Shown here piece after piece: positions 40,628-48,239 of a stretch of 64,000 nt of DNA. The stretch comes from VRUE01 sp963695835 (GTDB lineage Bacteria; Actinomycetota; Thermoleophilia; Solirubrobacterales; 70-9), in assembly GCA_963695835.1 (NCBI GenBank), contig CAVOHR010000004.1, forward strand, positions 496,001 through 560,000, written 5' to 3'. Under the pieces are notes generated by a model. It was not told the origin of the DNA, searched no databases, and saw nothing but the letters and a program-made list of their open reading frames with translations. Positions within the stretch are counted from its first letter, which is position 1, and every line of letters begins with the position of its first letter. A program made the translations under genes and the position numbers.

Positions 40628-42816
40628 GCCGTCGCCTCCCTGCGCGAGCTGAAGCGGCGCAGGCGCAGCGAGTTGGTGACGACGAAGACGCTGGAGAAGG
40701 ACATCGCCGCGGCGGCGACGACCGGGTCGAGCAGGCCGGCGATCGCGAGCGGGATCGCGGCGACGTTGTAGGCGAAGGCCCAGAAGAGGTTGCCCTTGAT
40801 CGTCGCCAGGGTGCGGCGGGCGAGCCGGATCGCGTCTGCGGCGGCGCGCAGGTCGCCGGAGACGAGCGTCAGGTCCGAGGCCTCGATCGCGACGTCGGCG
40901 CCGGTGCCGATCGCCAGGCCGAGGTCGGCCTGAGCCAGCGCGGGGGCGTCGTTGACCCCGTCGCCGACCATCGCGACGACGTCGCCGCCCTCCTGGAGGC
41001 GGCGGATCTCGGCCGCCTTGCCGCCGGGGAGCACGCCGGCGAGGACCCGCTCGATCCCGACCCGCTCGGCGACGGCCGCCGCGGCGCGCTCGTTGTCGCC
41101 CGTCAGCAGGACCGGCTCGAGGCCGAGCCGCTTCAGCTCCGATACCGCCGCGGCGCTGCTGGGCTTGACGCGGTCGGCGACCGCGATCAGGCCGCGCGCC
41201 CGGCCGTCCCAGGCGACCGCGACCACCGTCTTGCCGGCACCCTCGAGCCGCTCTGCCGCCGCCTGCAGCTCGGCGCCGAGCTCGGCGCCCCGCGCGGCCA
41301 GGAACGCCGGCCGGCCGACCAGCACCGCGTGCTGCTCGATCGTCGCCTCGACCCCGAGCCCGGCGCTGCCGGCGAAGCGCTCGGGCTCGGGCAGCGCAGC
41401 GAGCAGCGCGCGGCCGTGCGCGGCGACCGCCTGCGCGATCGGGTGCTCGCTGGCGCCCTCGGCGGCCGCGGCCAGCCGCAGCAGCTCCTGCTCGGCGACG
41501 CCCTCGGCCGCGACCAGGGCCGCGACCTCCATCCGGCCCTCGGTCACGGTGCCGGTCTTGTCGAGGACGATGGTCGTCACCTGGCGGGTCTGCTCGAGGA
41601 TCTCGGGGCCCTTGATCAGGATGCCCAGCTGGGCGCCGCGGCCGCTGCCGACCATCAGCGCGGTCGGCGTCGCCAGCCCCAGCGCGCACGGGCAGGCGAT
41701 GATCACGACCGCGACCGCAGCGGTGAACGCCGCCGCAGCCGTGCCGCCGAAGAGCAGCCAGCCCGCCAGGGTCAGCAGCGAGAGCGCGATGACGATCGGC
41801 ACGAACACCGCGGAGATGCGGTCGGCGAGCCGCTGCACCCGGGCCTTGCCCGTCTGCGCCTGGGCGACCAGCCGGGCGATCTGCGCCAGCGCCGTCTCCG
41901 AGCCGACCCTGGTGGCGCGAACCACCAGCCGTCCCGAGGCGTTGATCGTCGCCCCCGCGACCTCCTCGCCGGGCCCGACCTCGACCGGCACCGACTCGCC
42001 GGTCAGCATCGAGGCGTCGACGGCGGAGGCGCCGCTCTCGACGACGCCGTCGGTGGCGACCTTCTCACCCGGGCGGACGACGAAGAGGTCGCCGACCCGC
42101 AGCTCCTCGACCGGCACCAGCAGCTCCTCGCCGTCGCGCAGCAGGCGCGCCTCCTTCGCGCCCAGCTCGACCAGCCTGCGGATCGCCTCGCCCGAGCGCC
42201 GCTTGGCGCGGGCCTCGAGGTAGCGGCCCAGCAGGATCAGCGTCGTGATCGACGCCGCGGCGTCGAAGTAGAGGTCCTCGGAGATCCCGCCGAGCAACAC
42301 GACCGCCGACCAGGTCCAAGCGGCGAGCGTGCCGACCGAGACCAGCGTGTCCATCGTCGCCACCAGGTGCCGCGCGTTCAGCACCGCGCCACGGTGAAAC
42401 GGCCAGCCGCTCCAGAACACCACCGGGGTCGCCAGCGCGAGCGAGGCCCATTCCCAGCCGGCGAACTGGAGAGGAGGCGCCCAGGCCAGCAGCATCAGCG
42501 GCACCGTCAGCGCGGCGGCGAGCAGCAGCCGCACCCGCCAGGGCCTCGCGGGGTCCTCCTCGCCGAGCGCCTCGCGCGGCAGCGAGGCGTGGTAGCCGGC
42601 CGCCTCGACCGCGCCGATCAGATCGTCGGGCGAGACGCGCTCGGGGTCGAAGGCGACGGACGCCTGCTCGGTCGCGAAGTTGACGCTGGCGGCGACGCCG
42701 TCGAGCCCGTTGAGGCGCTTCTCGATCCGCGCCGCGCACGAGGCGCAGGTCATCCCCTCGAGCGCAAGCTCGACCCGGTCGTGACCCTGGCCCCGCCTGT
42801 CGGCGACCAGGGTCAT
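40624..42816 (-). CDS. copA: Copper-exporting P1B-ATPase
   Basis: A 730-residue Cu(I) ATPase: one heavy-metal-associated domain with MTCASCAARIEKR (22-34), eight helices, actuator LTGESVPV, the metal-site CPC in VIIACPCALGLATPTALM, DKTGTVTEGRM, the HP dipeptide in SEHPIAQAV, and GDGVNDAPALAQAD. The C-terminal helices keep NVAAIPLAIAG and MSFSSVFVVTNSLRLRRF. It overlaps copZ by 4 nt. With CsoR in front it is a copper-inducible export operon. Confidence 0.96.
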   Translation of the reverse strand: MTLVADRRGQGHDRVELALEGMTCASCAARIEKRLNGLDGVAASVNFATEQASVAFDPERVSPDDLIGAVEAAGYHASLPREALGEEDPARPWRVRLLLAAALTVPLMLLAWAPPLQFAGWEWASLALATPVVFWSGWPFHRGAVLNARHLVATMDTLVSVGTLAAWTWSAVVLLGGISEDLYFDAAASITTLILLGRYLEARAKRRSGEAIRRLVELGAKEARLLRDGEELLVPVEELRVGDLFVVRPGEKVATDGVVESGASAVDASMLTGESVPVEVGPGEEVAGATINASGRLVVRATRVGSETALAQIARLVAQAQTGKARVQRLADRISAVFVPIVIALSLLTLAGWLLFGGTAAAAFTAAVAVVIIACPCALGLATPTALMVGSGRGAQLGILIKGPEILEQTRQVTTIVLDKTGTVTEGRMEVAALVAAEGVAEQELLRLAAAAEGASEHPIAQAVAAHGRALLAALPEPERFAGSAGLGVEATIEQHAVLVGRPAFLAARGAELGAELQAAAERLEGAGKTVVAVAWDGRARGLIAVADRVKPSSAAAVSELKRLGLEPVLLTGDNERAAAAVAERVGIERVLAGVLPGGKAAEIRRLQEGGDVVAMVGDGVNDAPALAQADLGLAIGTGADVAIEASDLTLVSGDLRAAADAIRLARRTLATIKGNLFWAFAYNVAAIPLAIAGLLDPVVAAAAMSFSSVFVVTNSLRLRRFSSRREATA

Positions 42817-43019
42817 CGCGCCACGTCGTAGCCGGCCGCGGCGATCGCCGCGCGCAGGGCGCCGTCGTCGAGCGGGGAGCCGCTGACAGTTACGAGCTTC
42901 GTCTCGAGGTCGACGCCCACCGATTCGACCCCGGCGACGGCGCTCAACTTCTCGCTCACCGCAGCCTTGCAGTGGCCGCAGCTCATCTCCGGAACCAGGT
43001 AGGTGGCGGTCTCAGGCAT
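42813..43019 (-). CDS. copZ: Copper chaperone CopZ
   Basis: A 68-residue heavy-metal-associated domain. Metal-binding loop MSCGHCKAAVSEKL (residues 12-25; the CxxC is C-G-H-C), then VGVDLETKLVTVSG and IAAAGYDVAR. It passes Cu(I) to CopA, whose gene it overlaps (ATGA); it overlaps csoR by 8 nt upstream. Confidence 0.94.
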   Translation of the reverse strand: MPETATYLVPEMSCGHCKAAVSEKLSAVAGVESVGVDLETKLVTVSGSPLDDGALRAAIAAAGYDVAR

Positions 43020-43320
43020 TCGATCGCCGCCCCAGCAGGCGCCCCACGGCGCCCATCAGCTCGTCGACGCGCGCGCCGGGGTCGGCCGGTGCGCCACCGC
43101 CGTCCTGCATGCAGACGCGGACGTGCCCGTCGAGCAGGCCGAGGGAGACCTTGTCCAGGGCCGCCTGCACGGCGTTGACCTGGGTCACCACGTCGATGCA
43201 GTAGCGATCCTCCTCGACCATCTTCGCGATCCCCCGGACCTGGCCCTCGACCCTGGCCAGGCGGTTGAGCAGCCGGTCCTTGCCGGCGGTGTATCCCCGT
43301 GGCGGGGTGGCGGTCTCCAC
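43012..43320 (-). CDS. csoR: CsoR-family copper-sensing repressor
   Basis: A 102-residue four-helix repressor with the Cu(I) ligand set Cys (DRYCIDVV), His (LLDGHVRVC) and Cys in the expected C-H-x3-C arrangement, plus RLNRLARVEGQVRGI-type helix 1 (RLLNRLARVEGQVRG). Start set at GTG 43320: a longer frame beginning at TTG 43356 would translate the promoter itself. The GTG lies 7 nt after the -10, so the mRNA is probably leaderless. First gene of csoR-copZ-copA. Confidence 0.93.
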   Translation of the reverse strand: METATPPRGYTAGKDRLLNRLARVEGQVRGIAKMVEEDRYCIDVVTQVNAVQAALDKVSLGLLDGHVRVCMQDGGGAPADPGARVDELMGAVGRLLGRRSNA

Positions 43321-43327
43321 GCGGTCG

Positions 43328-43356
43328 ACGATACCCCTATGGGGTATTTCTGTCAA
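43328..43356 (-). promoter_or_regulatory. csoR promoter with embedded CsoR operator
   Basis: On the minus strand TTGACA (43356-43351), 17 nt, then TATCGT (43333-43328). The spacer and -10 carry the palindrome ATACCCC-TAT-GGGGTAT (43331-43347), the known CsoR operator pattern, so repressor would block RNA polymerase directly. The divergent CDF gene starts 45 nt away. Confidence 0.85.
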
Positions 43357-43400
43357 GCTCCGCGCCCGAGCCGGCCGCCCGGCGGTAACGTGGTCGTCCG

Positions 43401-44168
43401 ATGGCGACCGACGCGCTCACCTACCAGCCACTCGGGGGCGACCGGCATCGACACGGCGACCTCACCCACTCGCATCCCCACTCGGGCCCGCACCGGCACG
43501 AGGCGGAGCATCGACGGGCGCGCCCACGCAGTCACGGTGGCCACGGGCACTCCCACGGCCTGATCGACGAGAGCGTCAAACGCTCTCGCGAGGGTCTGCG
43601 GGCGGTCGCTCTCTCGCTCGCGGTGCTCGGACTGGGCGCCCTCGCCCAGTTGGCGATCTTCCTCGCCAGCGGCAGCGTCGCGCTGCTCGCCGACCTGATC
43701 CACAACTTCGGCGACGCGGGCACGGCGATCCCGCTCGCGATCGCGTTCGGGCTGCGCTCGAATCGGGCCGAGCAGATCGCCGGCCTGTTCGTCGTGCTGG
43801 CGATCTTCGCCTCGGCCTGCGTGGCCGGCTTCGAGTCGGTCTCGCGCCTCATCCATCCGCACGCCCCGACCCACCTCCCCGCGCTGGCGCTCGCCGGCCT
43901 GATCGGCTTCGGCGCGAACTGGCTGGCGGCGATCGTCCGCAGCCGGGCCGGGCAGCGCCTCGACAGCCCGGCGCTGATCGCCGACGGCGACCACGCCCGC
44001 GCCGACTCCTACGTGAGCCTCGCGGTCGTGGCGAGCGCGCTCGTCGTCGCGATCGGCCTGCCGGTCGCCGATCCGCTGATCGGCCTCGCGATCACCGCCG
44101 TAATCCTCAAGATCGCCTGGGACTCCTGGCGCACCGTGAGCGGCCACGGGCCCGCTCATCCACACTGA
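43401..44168 (+). CDS. Cation diffusion facilitator transporter
   Basis: A 255-residue CDF-family efflux protein with six helices. The first 52 residues are His-rich (HRHGDLTHSHPHSGPHRH and HGGHGHSHG), a likely cytosolic metal buffer. Transport-site residues are in LLADLIHNFGDA (helix 2, HxxxD) and DGDHARADSYVS (helix 5, HxxxD). The HxxxD set fits Zn-type transporters. The usual cytoplasmic C-terminal domain is missing: the protein ends soon after helix 6 with GHGPAHPH. It is divergent from the copper operon and may share its operator. Confidence 0.9.
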   Translation: MATDALTYQPLGGDRHRHGDLTHSHPHSGPHRHEAEHRRARPRSHGGHGHSHGLIDESVKRSREGLRAVALSLAVLGLGALAQLAIFLASGSVALLADLIHNFGDAGTAIPLAIAFGLRSNRAEQIAGLFVVLAIFASACVAGFESVSRLIHPHAPTHLPALALAGLIGFGANWLAAIVRSRAGQRLDSPALIADGDHARADSYVSLAVVASALVVAIGLPVADPLIGLAITAVILKIAWDSWRTVSGHGPAHPH

Positions 44169-44200
44169 CGCCCGCGGGTCCGGGTTGCCGAAGCCGCGCT

Positions 44201-44223
44201 TTTACACATCGAGGCTGTGCAAA
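44201..44223 (+). promoter_or_regulatory. Operator TTTACACA-N7-TGTGCAAA before the Cys-rich regulator
   Basis: Imperfect palindrome that fills the space from a -35-like TTTACA (44201-44206) to a -10-like CATAGG (44224-44229, 17-nt spacing), 14 nt before ATG 44238. The same operator, perfect, precedes the ferredoxin gene. Confidence 0.7.
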
Positions 44224-44237
44224 CATAGGCGCCCCTC

Positions 44238-44900
44238 ATGGACCTGCCAAGTGCCAGCGGCGACGTACTGGCGCAACGCACCCGCGCACGCATCTTCGCC
44301 CAGCTTGTGGAGCGCCGGACCGCTGCGAGCACCGAGGAGCTGGCGCGGCGGCTCGACATGCACCCGAACGGCGTGCGGCGGCATCTCGAGCGACTGCACG
44401 AGGACGGCCTCGTGGAGCGACGCCGGAGCCAAGGCTCGAGGGGGCGACCCGGCGATCGCTGGTTGGTCGCCGCCGGCGCCCGCCCCGGCGGAGAGCGCCC
44501 CAGCGGATACGCCGACCTGGCGCGCTGGCTCGCGCGCGCGACGCCGAGCGGACCGACCCGTCGACGCGCGATCGAGAAGACGGGACGCGAGATCGGCCGC
44601 GAGCTGGCGCCCGCGGCGGCTGACGATCCCGCCGAGGGCTTCCGGCAGGTCGTCGCCGCGCTCGGCTTCCAGCCCGCGCTCGACGTCGGGGGCGACGGCG
44701 GCTTCACCTGCACGCTGGAGAACTGCCCCTACCGGGTCTCCGCGCGCGAGAACCCCGATGTCGTCTGCACCCTGCACCGCGGCATCACCGCGGGGTTGCT
44801 GGCGAAGCTCGACCCCGAAGCGAAGCTGACCCGCTTCGAGCCGCACGACCCCGACCGCGCCGGATGCCTGATCGGGGTGGAGAGGCCGGGGAACGCGTGA
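44238..44900 (+). CDS. ArsR-like winged-helix regulator with C-terminal Cys cluster
   Basis: A 220-residue regulator of the predicted ArsR-type group that also holds SufR. N-terminal winged helix (residues 12-65): ARIFAQLVERRTAASTEELA, RRLDMHPNGVRRHLERL and GLVERRR. The C-terminal domain has four Cys: CTLENCPYR, DVVCTLH and AGCLIGV, a spacing suited to an Fe-S cluster as in SufR. Its own promoter and that of the 7Fe ferredoxin carry the same palindrome, so it probably represses both and senses iron-sulfur status or redox state; this is inference. Confidence 0.85.
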   Translation: MDLPSASGDVLAQRTRARIFAQLVERRTAASTEELARRLDMHPNGVRRHLERLHEDGLVERRRSQGSRGRPGDRWLVAAGARPGGERPSGYADLARWLARATPSGPTRRRAIEKTGREIGRELAPAAADDPAEGFRQVVAALGFQPALDVGGDGGFTCTLENCPYRVSARENPDVVCTLHRGITAGLLAKLDPEAKLTRFEPHDPDRAGCLIGVERPGNA

Positions 44901-45025
44901 AACGGGCCGAGGCGCTTCGCCGCCCCCCGCGCGAGCACCTGGCCGCCCTGCTCGCCGCGAAGGAGCTGCGCGAGGCCGATGACCCGAGAGAGGCGACGGA
45001 CGGGCCTACGCCGCCCGATCCCTGA
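44897..45025 (+). CDS. Possible 42-residue ORF coupled to the regulator
   Basis: A GTGA overlap with the regulator stop starts a 42-codon frame, VKRAEALRRPPREHLAALLA and on to DPREATDGPTPPDP, ending 20 nt inside the convergent ferredoxin gene. Helix-rich and charged; no family recognised. The coupling supports it, the length does not. Confidence 0.35.
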   Translation: MKRAEALRRPPREHLAALLAAKELREADDPREATDGPTPPDP

Positions 45026-45275
45026 AGTAGGCGGCGTTGATCTCCACGTAGCGCTGCCACTCCGGCGGCACCTGGTCCTCCGGCGTGATCGCATCTACCG
45101 GGCAGGCCTCGACGCAGGCGTCGCAGTCGATGCACTCGTCCGGGTCGATGTAGAGCTGCTCGTGCTGGTCGAAGTCGGCCTCGTCCCGGGTGGGATGGAT
45201 GCAGTCGACCGGGCAGACCTCGACGCAGGAATGGTCCTTCGTGCCGATGCAGGGCTCGTTGATCACATAGGCCAT
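45006..45275 (-). CDS. fdxA: 7Fe (3Fe-4S/4Fe-4S) ferredoxin
   Basis: An 89-residue FdxA-type ferredoxin. The first cluster region has Cys in EPCIGTKDHSCVEVCPVDCIHP (split here: PCIGTKDHSC, then VEVCPVDCIHP); the second is ECIDCDACVEACPVDAI. The tail EWQRYVEINAAYFRD is typical. It is a soluble electron carrier. GAGGTG precedes ATG 45275 and the operator palindrome lies 21-45 nt upstream, so control by the neighbouring Cys-rich regulator is likely. Confidence 0.95.
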   Translation of the reverse strand: MAYVINEPCIGTKDHSCVEVCPVDCIHPTRDEADFDQHEQLYIDPDECIDCDACVEACPVDAITPEDQVPPEWQRYVEINAAYFRDRAA

Positions 45276-45295
45276 CGTTCACCTCGATTCCGATG

Positions 45296-45320
45296 ATTTA
45301 CACATTTATCGTGTGTAAAT
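45296..45320 (-). promoter_or_regulatory. Perfect operator ATTTACACA-N7-TGTGTAAAT before fdxA
   Basis: 9-bp arms around TTTATCG. On the minus strand it overlaps a -35-like TTTACA and reaches a weak -10 before the fdxA start; on the plus strand it also gives TTTACA-N17-TTATAG with no gene downstream. Matches 44201-44223. Confidence 0.8.
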
Positions 45321-45400
45321 TATAGGCGACGTTCGCTGGTGGCTACGCCGCGGCGTCCGGATGCACCGGTCCGGATCGCCGGCGAGCTGGATAGAGACCC

Positions 45401-45862
45401 CTAGGGCTTGAACACCATCAGGGCGAGGATCGCGACGACCAGCGCGGCGGAGGCGTAGTTCGCCGTCCGCGAGAGCGGGTCGTCGAGGAGGGCGCGCAAC
45501 TTCGGGCTGACCGCCCCCCCTTCTCCGGCCAGCCGCGCGGCGAGCTTGCGCGCCTGCTTCGGGCGCCGGCCGCCGAGGCCGCCGAGCAGCAGCGCCACGG
45601 CGAAGAGGGCGACCGCCGCGTCGACCCAGCCGGCGCCGTAGCCGACGCCCTCCAGGCCGACCAGCCAGATCCCGCAGCCGAGCAGCAGCAGGCCGCCGGC
45701 GGCGACCAGCATGACCCCCGAGCGCGTCAGGCCAAGCAGCAGGGCGATCTCCGACGGCCGCTCACGGCGGCGCCCGCTCTCGAACCCGACGCCGGCGACG
45801 ACGATGCCCGCGACGAACAGCAACGCTCCGCTCAGGTGCCCGAAGAGAACGACGTCCGTCAT
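45401..45862 (-). CDS. Four-helix membrane protein, DUF2269-like
   Basis: A 153-residue integral membrane protein with four helices: VVLFGHLSGALLFVAGIVVA, SGVMLVAAGGLLLLGCGIWL, WVDAAVALFAVALLLGGLGG and YASAALVVAILALMVF. A Lys/Arg-rich loop (RRPKQARKLAARLAG) lies between helices 3 and 4. The pattern HLSG at the start of helix 1 fits the DUF2269 family, whose role is unknown. Probably monocistronic. Confidence 0.75.
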   Translation of the reverse strand: MTDVVLFGHLSGALLFVAGIVVAGVGFESGRRRERPSEIALLLGLTRSGVMLVAAGGLLLLGCGIWLVGLEGVGYGAGWVDAAVALFAVALLLGGLGGRRPKQARKLAARLAGEGGAVSPKLRALLDDPLSRTANYASAALVVAILALMVFKP

Positions 45863-46024
45863 CGCGGAAAGCCTCGCAGGCGAGCCCCGGGCGCGCTTAC
45901 ACCCCCGGACGCCCCTCGTTCACCCAGGCGGCCAGCAGGGGGTCGACGACGCGCAGCAAGCAGCAGTGGTCTCAGTAGACGACCAGTTGCGGAACTTGCT
46001 GCCCGTACCGCAGCACATGCAGGC

Positions 46025-46363
46025 ATGCGTTCTCTCAGGCGTCCCGGTCAAGCGATCGCCGACACCTCGGTGTTCGTCGCCCGGGAGACGGGTCGCGAGC
46101 TGGGCGAGCTGCCAGAGGAGATCGCCGTCTCCGTGATCACCGCCGCCGAGCTGGAGCTGGGAGTGCTCCGGGCGAGCGAGGGCAACGCCCGCGCCGTGCG
46201 GTTGGCCGCGCTCTCGCGAGTGCAAGCCACCTACCCGCTGCTGCCGGTCGACCCCGAGGTCGCGAGCTCGACGAGGTGGCAGTGGTCCGGGTTTGAGCGC
46301 TGGTCGCAATATGTCAGCGCGCCGTCGCGGCCTCGGAGGTCCGGGCGTCGTGGAAGGCGATGA
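46025..46363 (+). pseudogene. Truncated PIN-domain (VapC-type) toxin gene
   Basis: From ATG 46025 the frame reads a good PIN start: AIADTSVFVARETGREL, VSVITAAELELGVLRA, VRLAALSRVQATYPLLPVDP. It then loses similarity at about codon 80. The last conserved acidic block (usually near ND and a following helix) is missing and the frame runs on as antisense of the RelE/ParE toxin gene to 46363. No VapB partner is visible upstream. So a broken toxin gene, probably cut by the insertion or rearrangement that brought in the next pair. Confidence 0.65.
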
Positions 46364-46601
46364 CCGCGACACAGTCTTCCGCCTCGACGTACATGTAGAC
46401 GATGAGCAGCCAGCCCCATGGCCCGACGAGGGCGCGACAGTCCCGCCAGACGCCAGAAAGGCGCTTGCCCGCACGCGGGAACTCCCGCAGGGTGAGCAAA
46501 GACCGTGAGACGCGCTCGCGAGCATCGGCGGGAAGGCGACGTGTCTCGATGAGCTGCTTGAGATCCTCGCGCGCGAGGCGAGTGACCTCGATGCTCGGCA
46601 T
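46314..46601 (-). CDS. RelE/ParE-family toxin
   Basis: A 95-residue toxin-like protein: MPSIEVTRLAREDLKQLIET, LTLREFPRAGKRLSGVWRDC, WGWLLIVYMYVEAEDCVAVI, FHDART. The alpha-helix pair followed by a beta-sheet core matches the RelE/ParE fold; catalytic residues vary and cannot be assigned. It follows its presumed antitoxin gene by 3 nt. Confidence 0.82.
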   Translation of the reverse strand: MPSIEVTRLAREDLKQLIETRRLPADARERVSRSLLTLREFPRAGKRLSGVWRDCRALVGPWGWLLIVYMYVEAEDCVAVIAFHDARTSEAATAR

Positions 46602-46604
46602 CGG

Positions 46605-46877
46605 CTACAGCTCGGACAACGGCACCGTTTCGCCGCGCCTGGCCTGCTCGATCGACTCCTGCGCGCGCTCCCAGGCACCCGGAATCCCGTCGAGGATCTC
46701 GGTGATGCGGGCAGCGTCGGGGTCGGCCTCGTCAAGCGCGCTGGAGAGAAGAGAGCGCGCCAGCGTCCCCTCCTGGACGTGGGTGCGCTCGGCCAAGCCG
46801 GCGAGCTTTCGCGCGTAGTCAGGCTCGAGGGTGACGTTGATCCGGCGATTGCGCTCGGCCACTGCTTCAGGGTACAC
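46605..46877 (-). CDS. Ribbon-helix-helix antitoxin
   Basis: A 90-residue antitoxin: a beta strand NRRINVTLEPDYARKL, helices LAERTHVQEGTLARSLLSSA, and a C-terminal tail (AWERAQESIEQARRGETVPL) that would wrap the toxin. GTG (VAERNRRIN) may be the true start, trimming 5 residues. Forms a module with the toxin at 46314-46601. One copy of the 71-nt repeat lies 22 nt upstream. Confidence 0.8.
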   Translation of the reverse strand: MYPEAVAERNRRINVTLEPDYARKLAGLAERTHVQEGTLARSLLSSALDEADPDAARITEILDGIPGAWERAQESIEQARRGETVPLSEL

Positions 46878-46898
46878 GAGGGGGCACGCGTTGTGTGG

Positions 46899-46968
46899 CG
46901 GCGCGGAATGGGAACCGGGCAGTCGGGCATGCGAGCGGGCGCCGACCAGGCTTCCGGCTCACCGCTCG
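46899..46968 (-). repeat. 71-nt dispersed repeat, copy 1
   Basis: About 89 percent identical (7 mismatches, 1 gap) to 57096-57166, same orientation. On the minus strand GTCGG and CCGAC can pair, and outer arms GAGCCGG/CCGGTTC can pair. Lies upstream of the antitoxin gene. Confidence 0.7.
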
Positions 46969-46989
46969 CTTGTGTCTGCCGATCGGGCT

Positions 46990-47317
46990 CGAGGGGCTCG
47001 CCGTGGGCTCCTCCCTCCCCTCCCGCGGTAGTCCAACGATCGAGATCGCTGGCGGCGGCCGTGGGCGCCGCCCAGCACCTTGGCGGCGGGGACGCGTAGT
47101 CGGGGGCGGCGCCGGGCGCTTGGGGAGGCGGCTCGGGCGCCGGAAAGGGCGAGTGCTTGATGATCAGCAGGCTCTCGACGGCCTCCATCTCGTCGTCGGT
47201 TCCGAATCCGAACACGTTTGGCTTGCCCTCCGAGGAGGCGGCGATCCAGCGCCGCTGGTCGCGGACGATCCCGGCGAGCGCGGCGGCGAGAGCCCGAGAG
47301 GGAAGGGTGCGCAGCAT
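46990..47317 (-). pseudogene. Uncertain coding remnant
   Basis: From ATG 47317 the minus strand reads MLRTLPSRALAAALAGIVRD and on to WIAASSEGKPNVFGFGTDDE, with G/C at nearly every third base for about 80 codons, as in real genes here. After a Pro-rich stretch (PAPEPPPQAPG) the coding character fades into the 71-nt repeat, and no stop occurs before the antitoxin gene. I recognise no family. Probably the 5' end of a gene truncated by rearrangement. The rest of 46878-47376 shows nothing more. Confidence 0.35.
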
Positions 47318-47376
47318 GGCCGCTCAGAGACTATGGAGACTCGGCCGCGCCGACATCGAGCAAGTGGTCGCCATCC

Positions 47377-47616
47377 TCACGGCCCACGCGGCGCCCGGCC
47401 GGCGATCAGGCGCTCCGGCTGGCTGTATCGACGCAGCGCCACGCCCGCCCAGATCACCTCGACGACTCCGAAGGGCCACGCTCCGGCAAGAAAGCCGTAG
47501 GCGCTGGCGAGCAGGCAGCCGAGGGCGAAGCCGAGGATGTAGCGCCGATTGCGGCGCTCCAGCGCATACATCACCATCATGAAAGTCACGGCCGATGCGC
47601 CGAACACGGTCAGCAT
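47377..47616 (-). CDS. Small two-to-three-helix membrane protein
   Basis: A 79-residue hydrophobic protein: LTVFGASAVTFMMVMYALE, ILGFALGCLLASAYGFLAGA, PFGVVEVIWAGVALRRY. Similar small proteins are common in Actinobacteria; function unknown. It follows the universal stress protein gene by 32 nt and may end the Kdp transcript. Confidence 0.7.
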   Translation of the reverse strand: MLTVFGASAVTFMMVMYALERRNRRYILGFALGCLLASAYGFLAGAWPFGVVEVIWAGVALRRYSQPERLIAGRAPRGP

Positions 47617-47648
47617 GTCGTCAAGTCCGGCCGGCCCCCGACCTGGCT

Positions 47649-48239
47649 CTACCTAGATCGCGCCGGAGGATCGCCGTTGGATCTTGCGCTTGGCCCATTG
47701 GCACTGACGACGCGCCGGTCTTCGGGGCCGGGGCGCAGGATCAGCACCTCGGCCGGGGCCTTCTCCAAGAGCCAGACGAGGTCGTCGCCCGAGAGGCCGG
47801 GCTGCCCGGTCGCGGTCGCCGACACCACGACCCGGTCGAATTCCTCACGCTCCAGCAGGCGCTGCAGCGCATGGCGATAGGAGCGGCCCCGCTCGATTCG
47901 AGCATCGACCGGCACTCCCTGGGCGGCTGCACGCTGCTCGATCGCCTCCAGCATCGGCATCGCCTTCGCCGCCTCGGCGGGAATCGCGCAGTCCAGCGGC
48001 AGCTGCTTGGGAACCGTTGCCAGATACGCCGGCATCAGCAGCGCATCCTCTGCCCGGGCCAGGCGCATGGCTGCGTCAACCGCCCGGCGTGAGATCTCGG
48101 TGCCGGTGAAGGGCAGCAGGATCTGGCGTATGTCGTCCGGTCGCTCCGAGCGCTTGCCGCGCCAGCGAGACCGCGCCAACAGGTAGCCGCCGCCGAGGCC
48201 GAGAAGCAGGGCGAGCCCGACGAGGAAATGCTCGATCAC
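47649..48239 (-). CDS. Membrane-anchored universal stress protein
   Basis: A 196-residue protein with one N-terminal helix (IEHFLVGLALLLGLGGGYLL) and a UspA domain: ILLPFTGTEISRRAVDAAMRL, LERGRSYRHALQRLLEREEF-like middle, VVVSATATGQPG, LLEKAPAEVLIL. The usual GxxG-x9-G(S/T) nucleotide motif is replaced by ATATGQPGLSG, so ATP binding is uncertain. It overlaps the KdpD N-domain gene by 4 nt; KdpD proteins contain a USP domain, so the two may work together. Confidence 0.8.
   Translation of the reverse strand: MIEHFLVGLALLLGLGGGYLLARSRWRGKRSERPDDIRQILLPFTGTEISRRAVDAAMRLARAEDALLMPAYLATVPKQLPLDCAIPAEAAKAMPMLEAIEQRAAAQGVPVDARIERGRSYRHALQRLLEREEFDRVVVSATATGQPGLSGDDLVWLLEKAPAEVLILRPGPEDRRVVSANGPSARSNGDPPARSR

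Noticed and set aside
40478..41689. A 403-codon frame overlapping copA on the same strand
   Set aside because: Only its last 49 codons, beyond the copA stop, could be real. The rest is an Arg/Gly/Ala-rich shadow of the copA frame.
46899..46968. A cobalamin riboswitch in the 71-nt repeat (GGTGA and GGGAAGCC-like words)
   Set aside because: The B12-box core and the kissing-loop parts are absent, the element is too short, and no cobalamin gene is near.
45920..47317. One 465-residue protein spanning 45920-47317 on the minus strand
   Set aside because: It runs out of phase through the antitoxin and toxin genes. Only the first 80 or so codons look coding, so just a remnant is reported.
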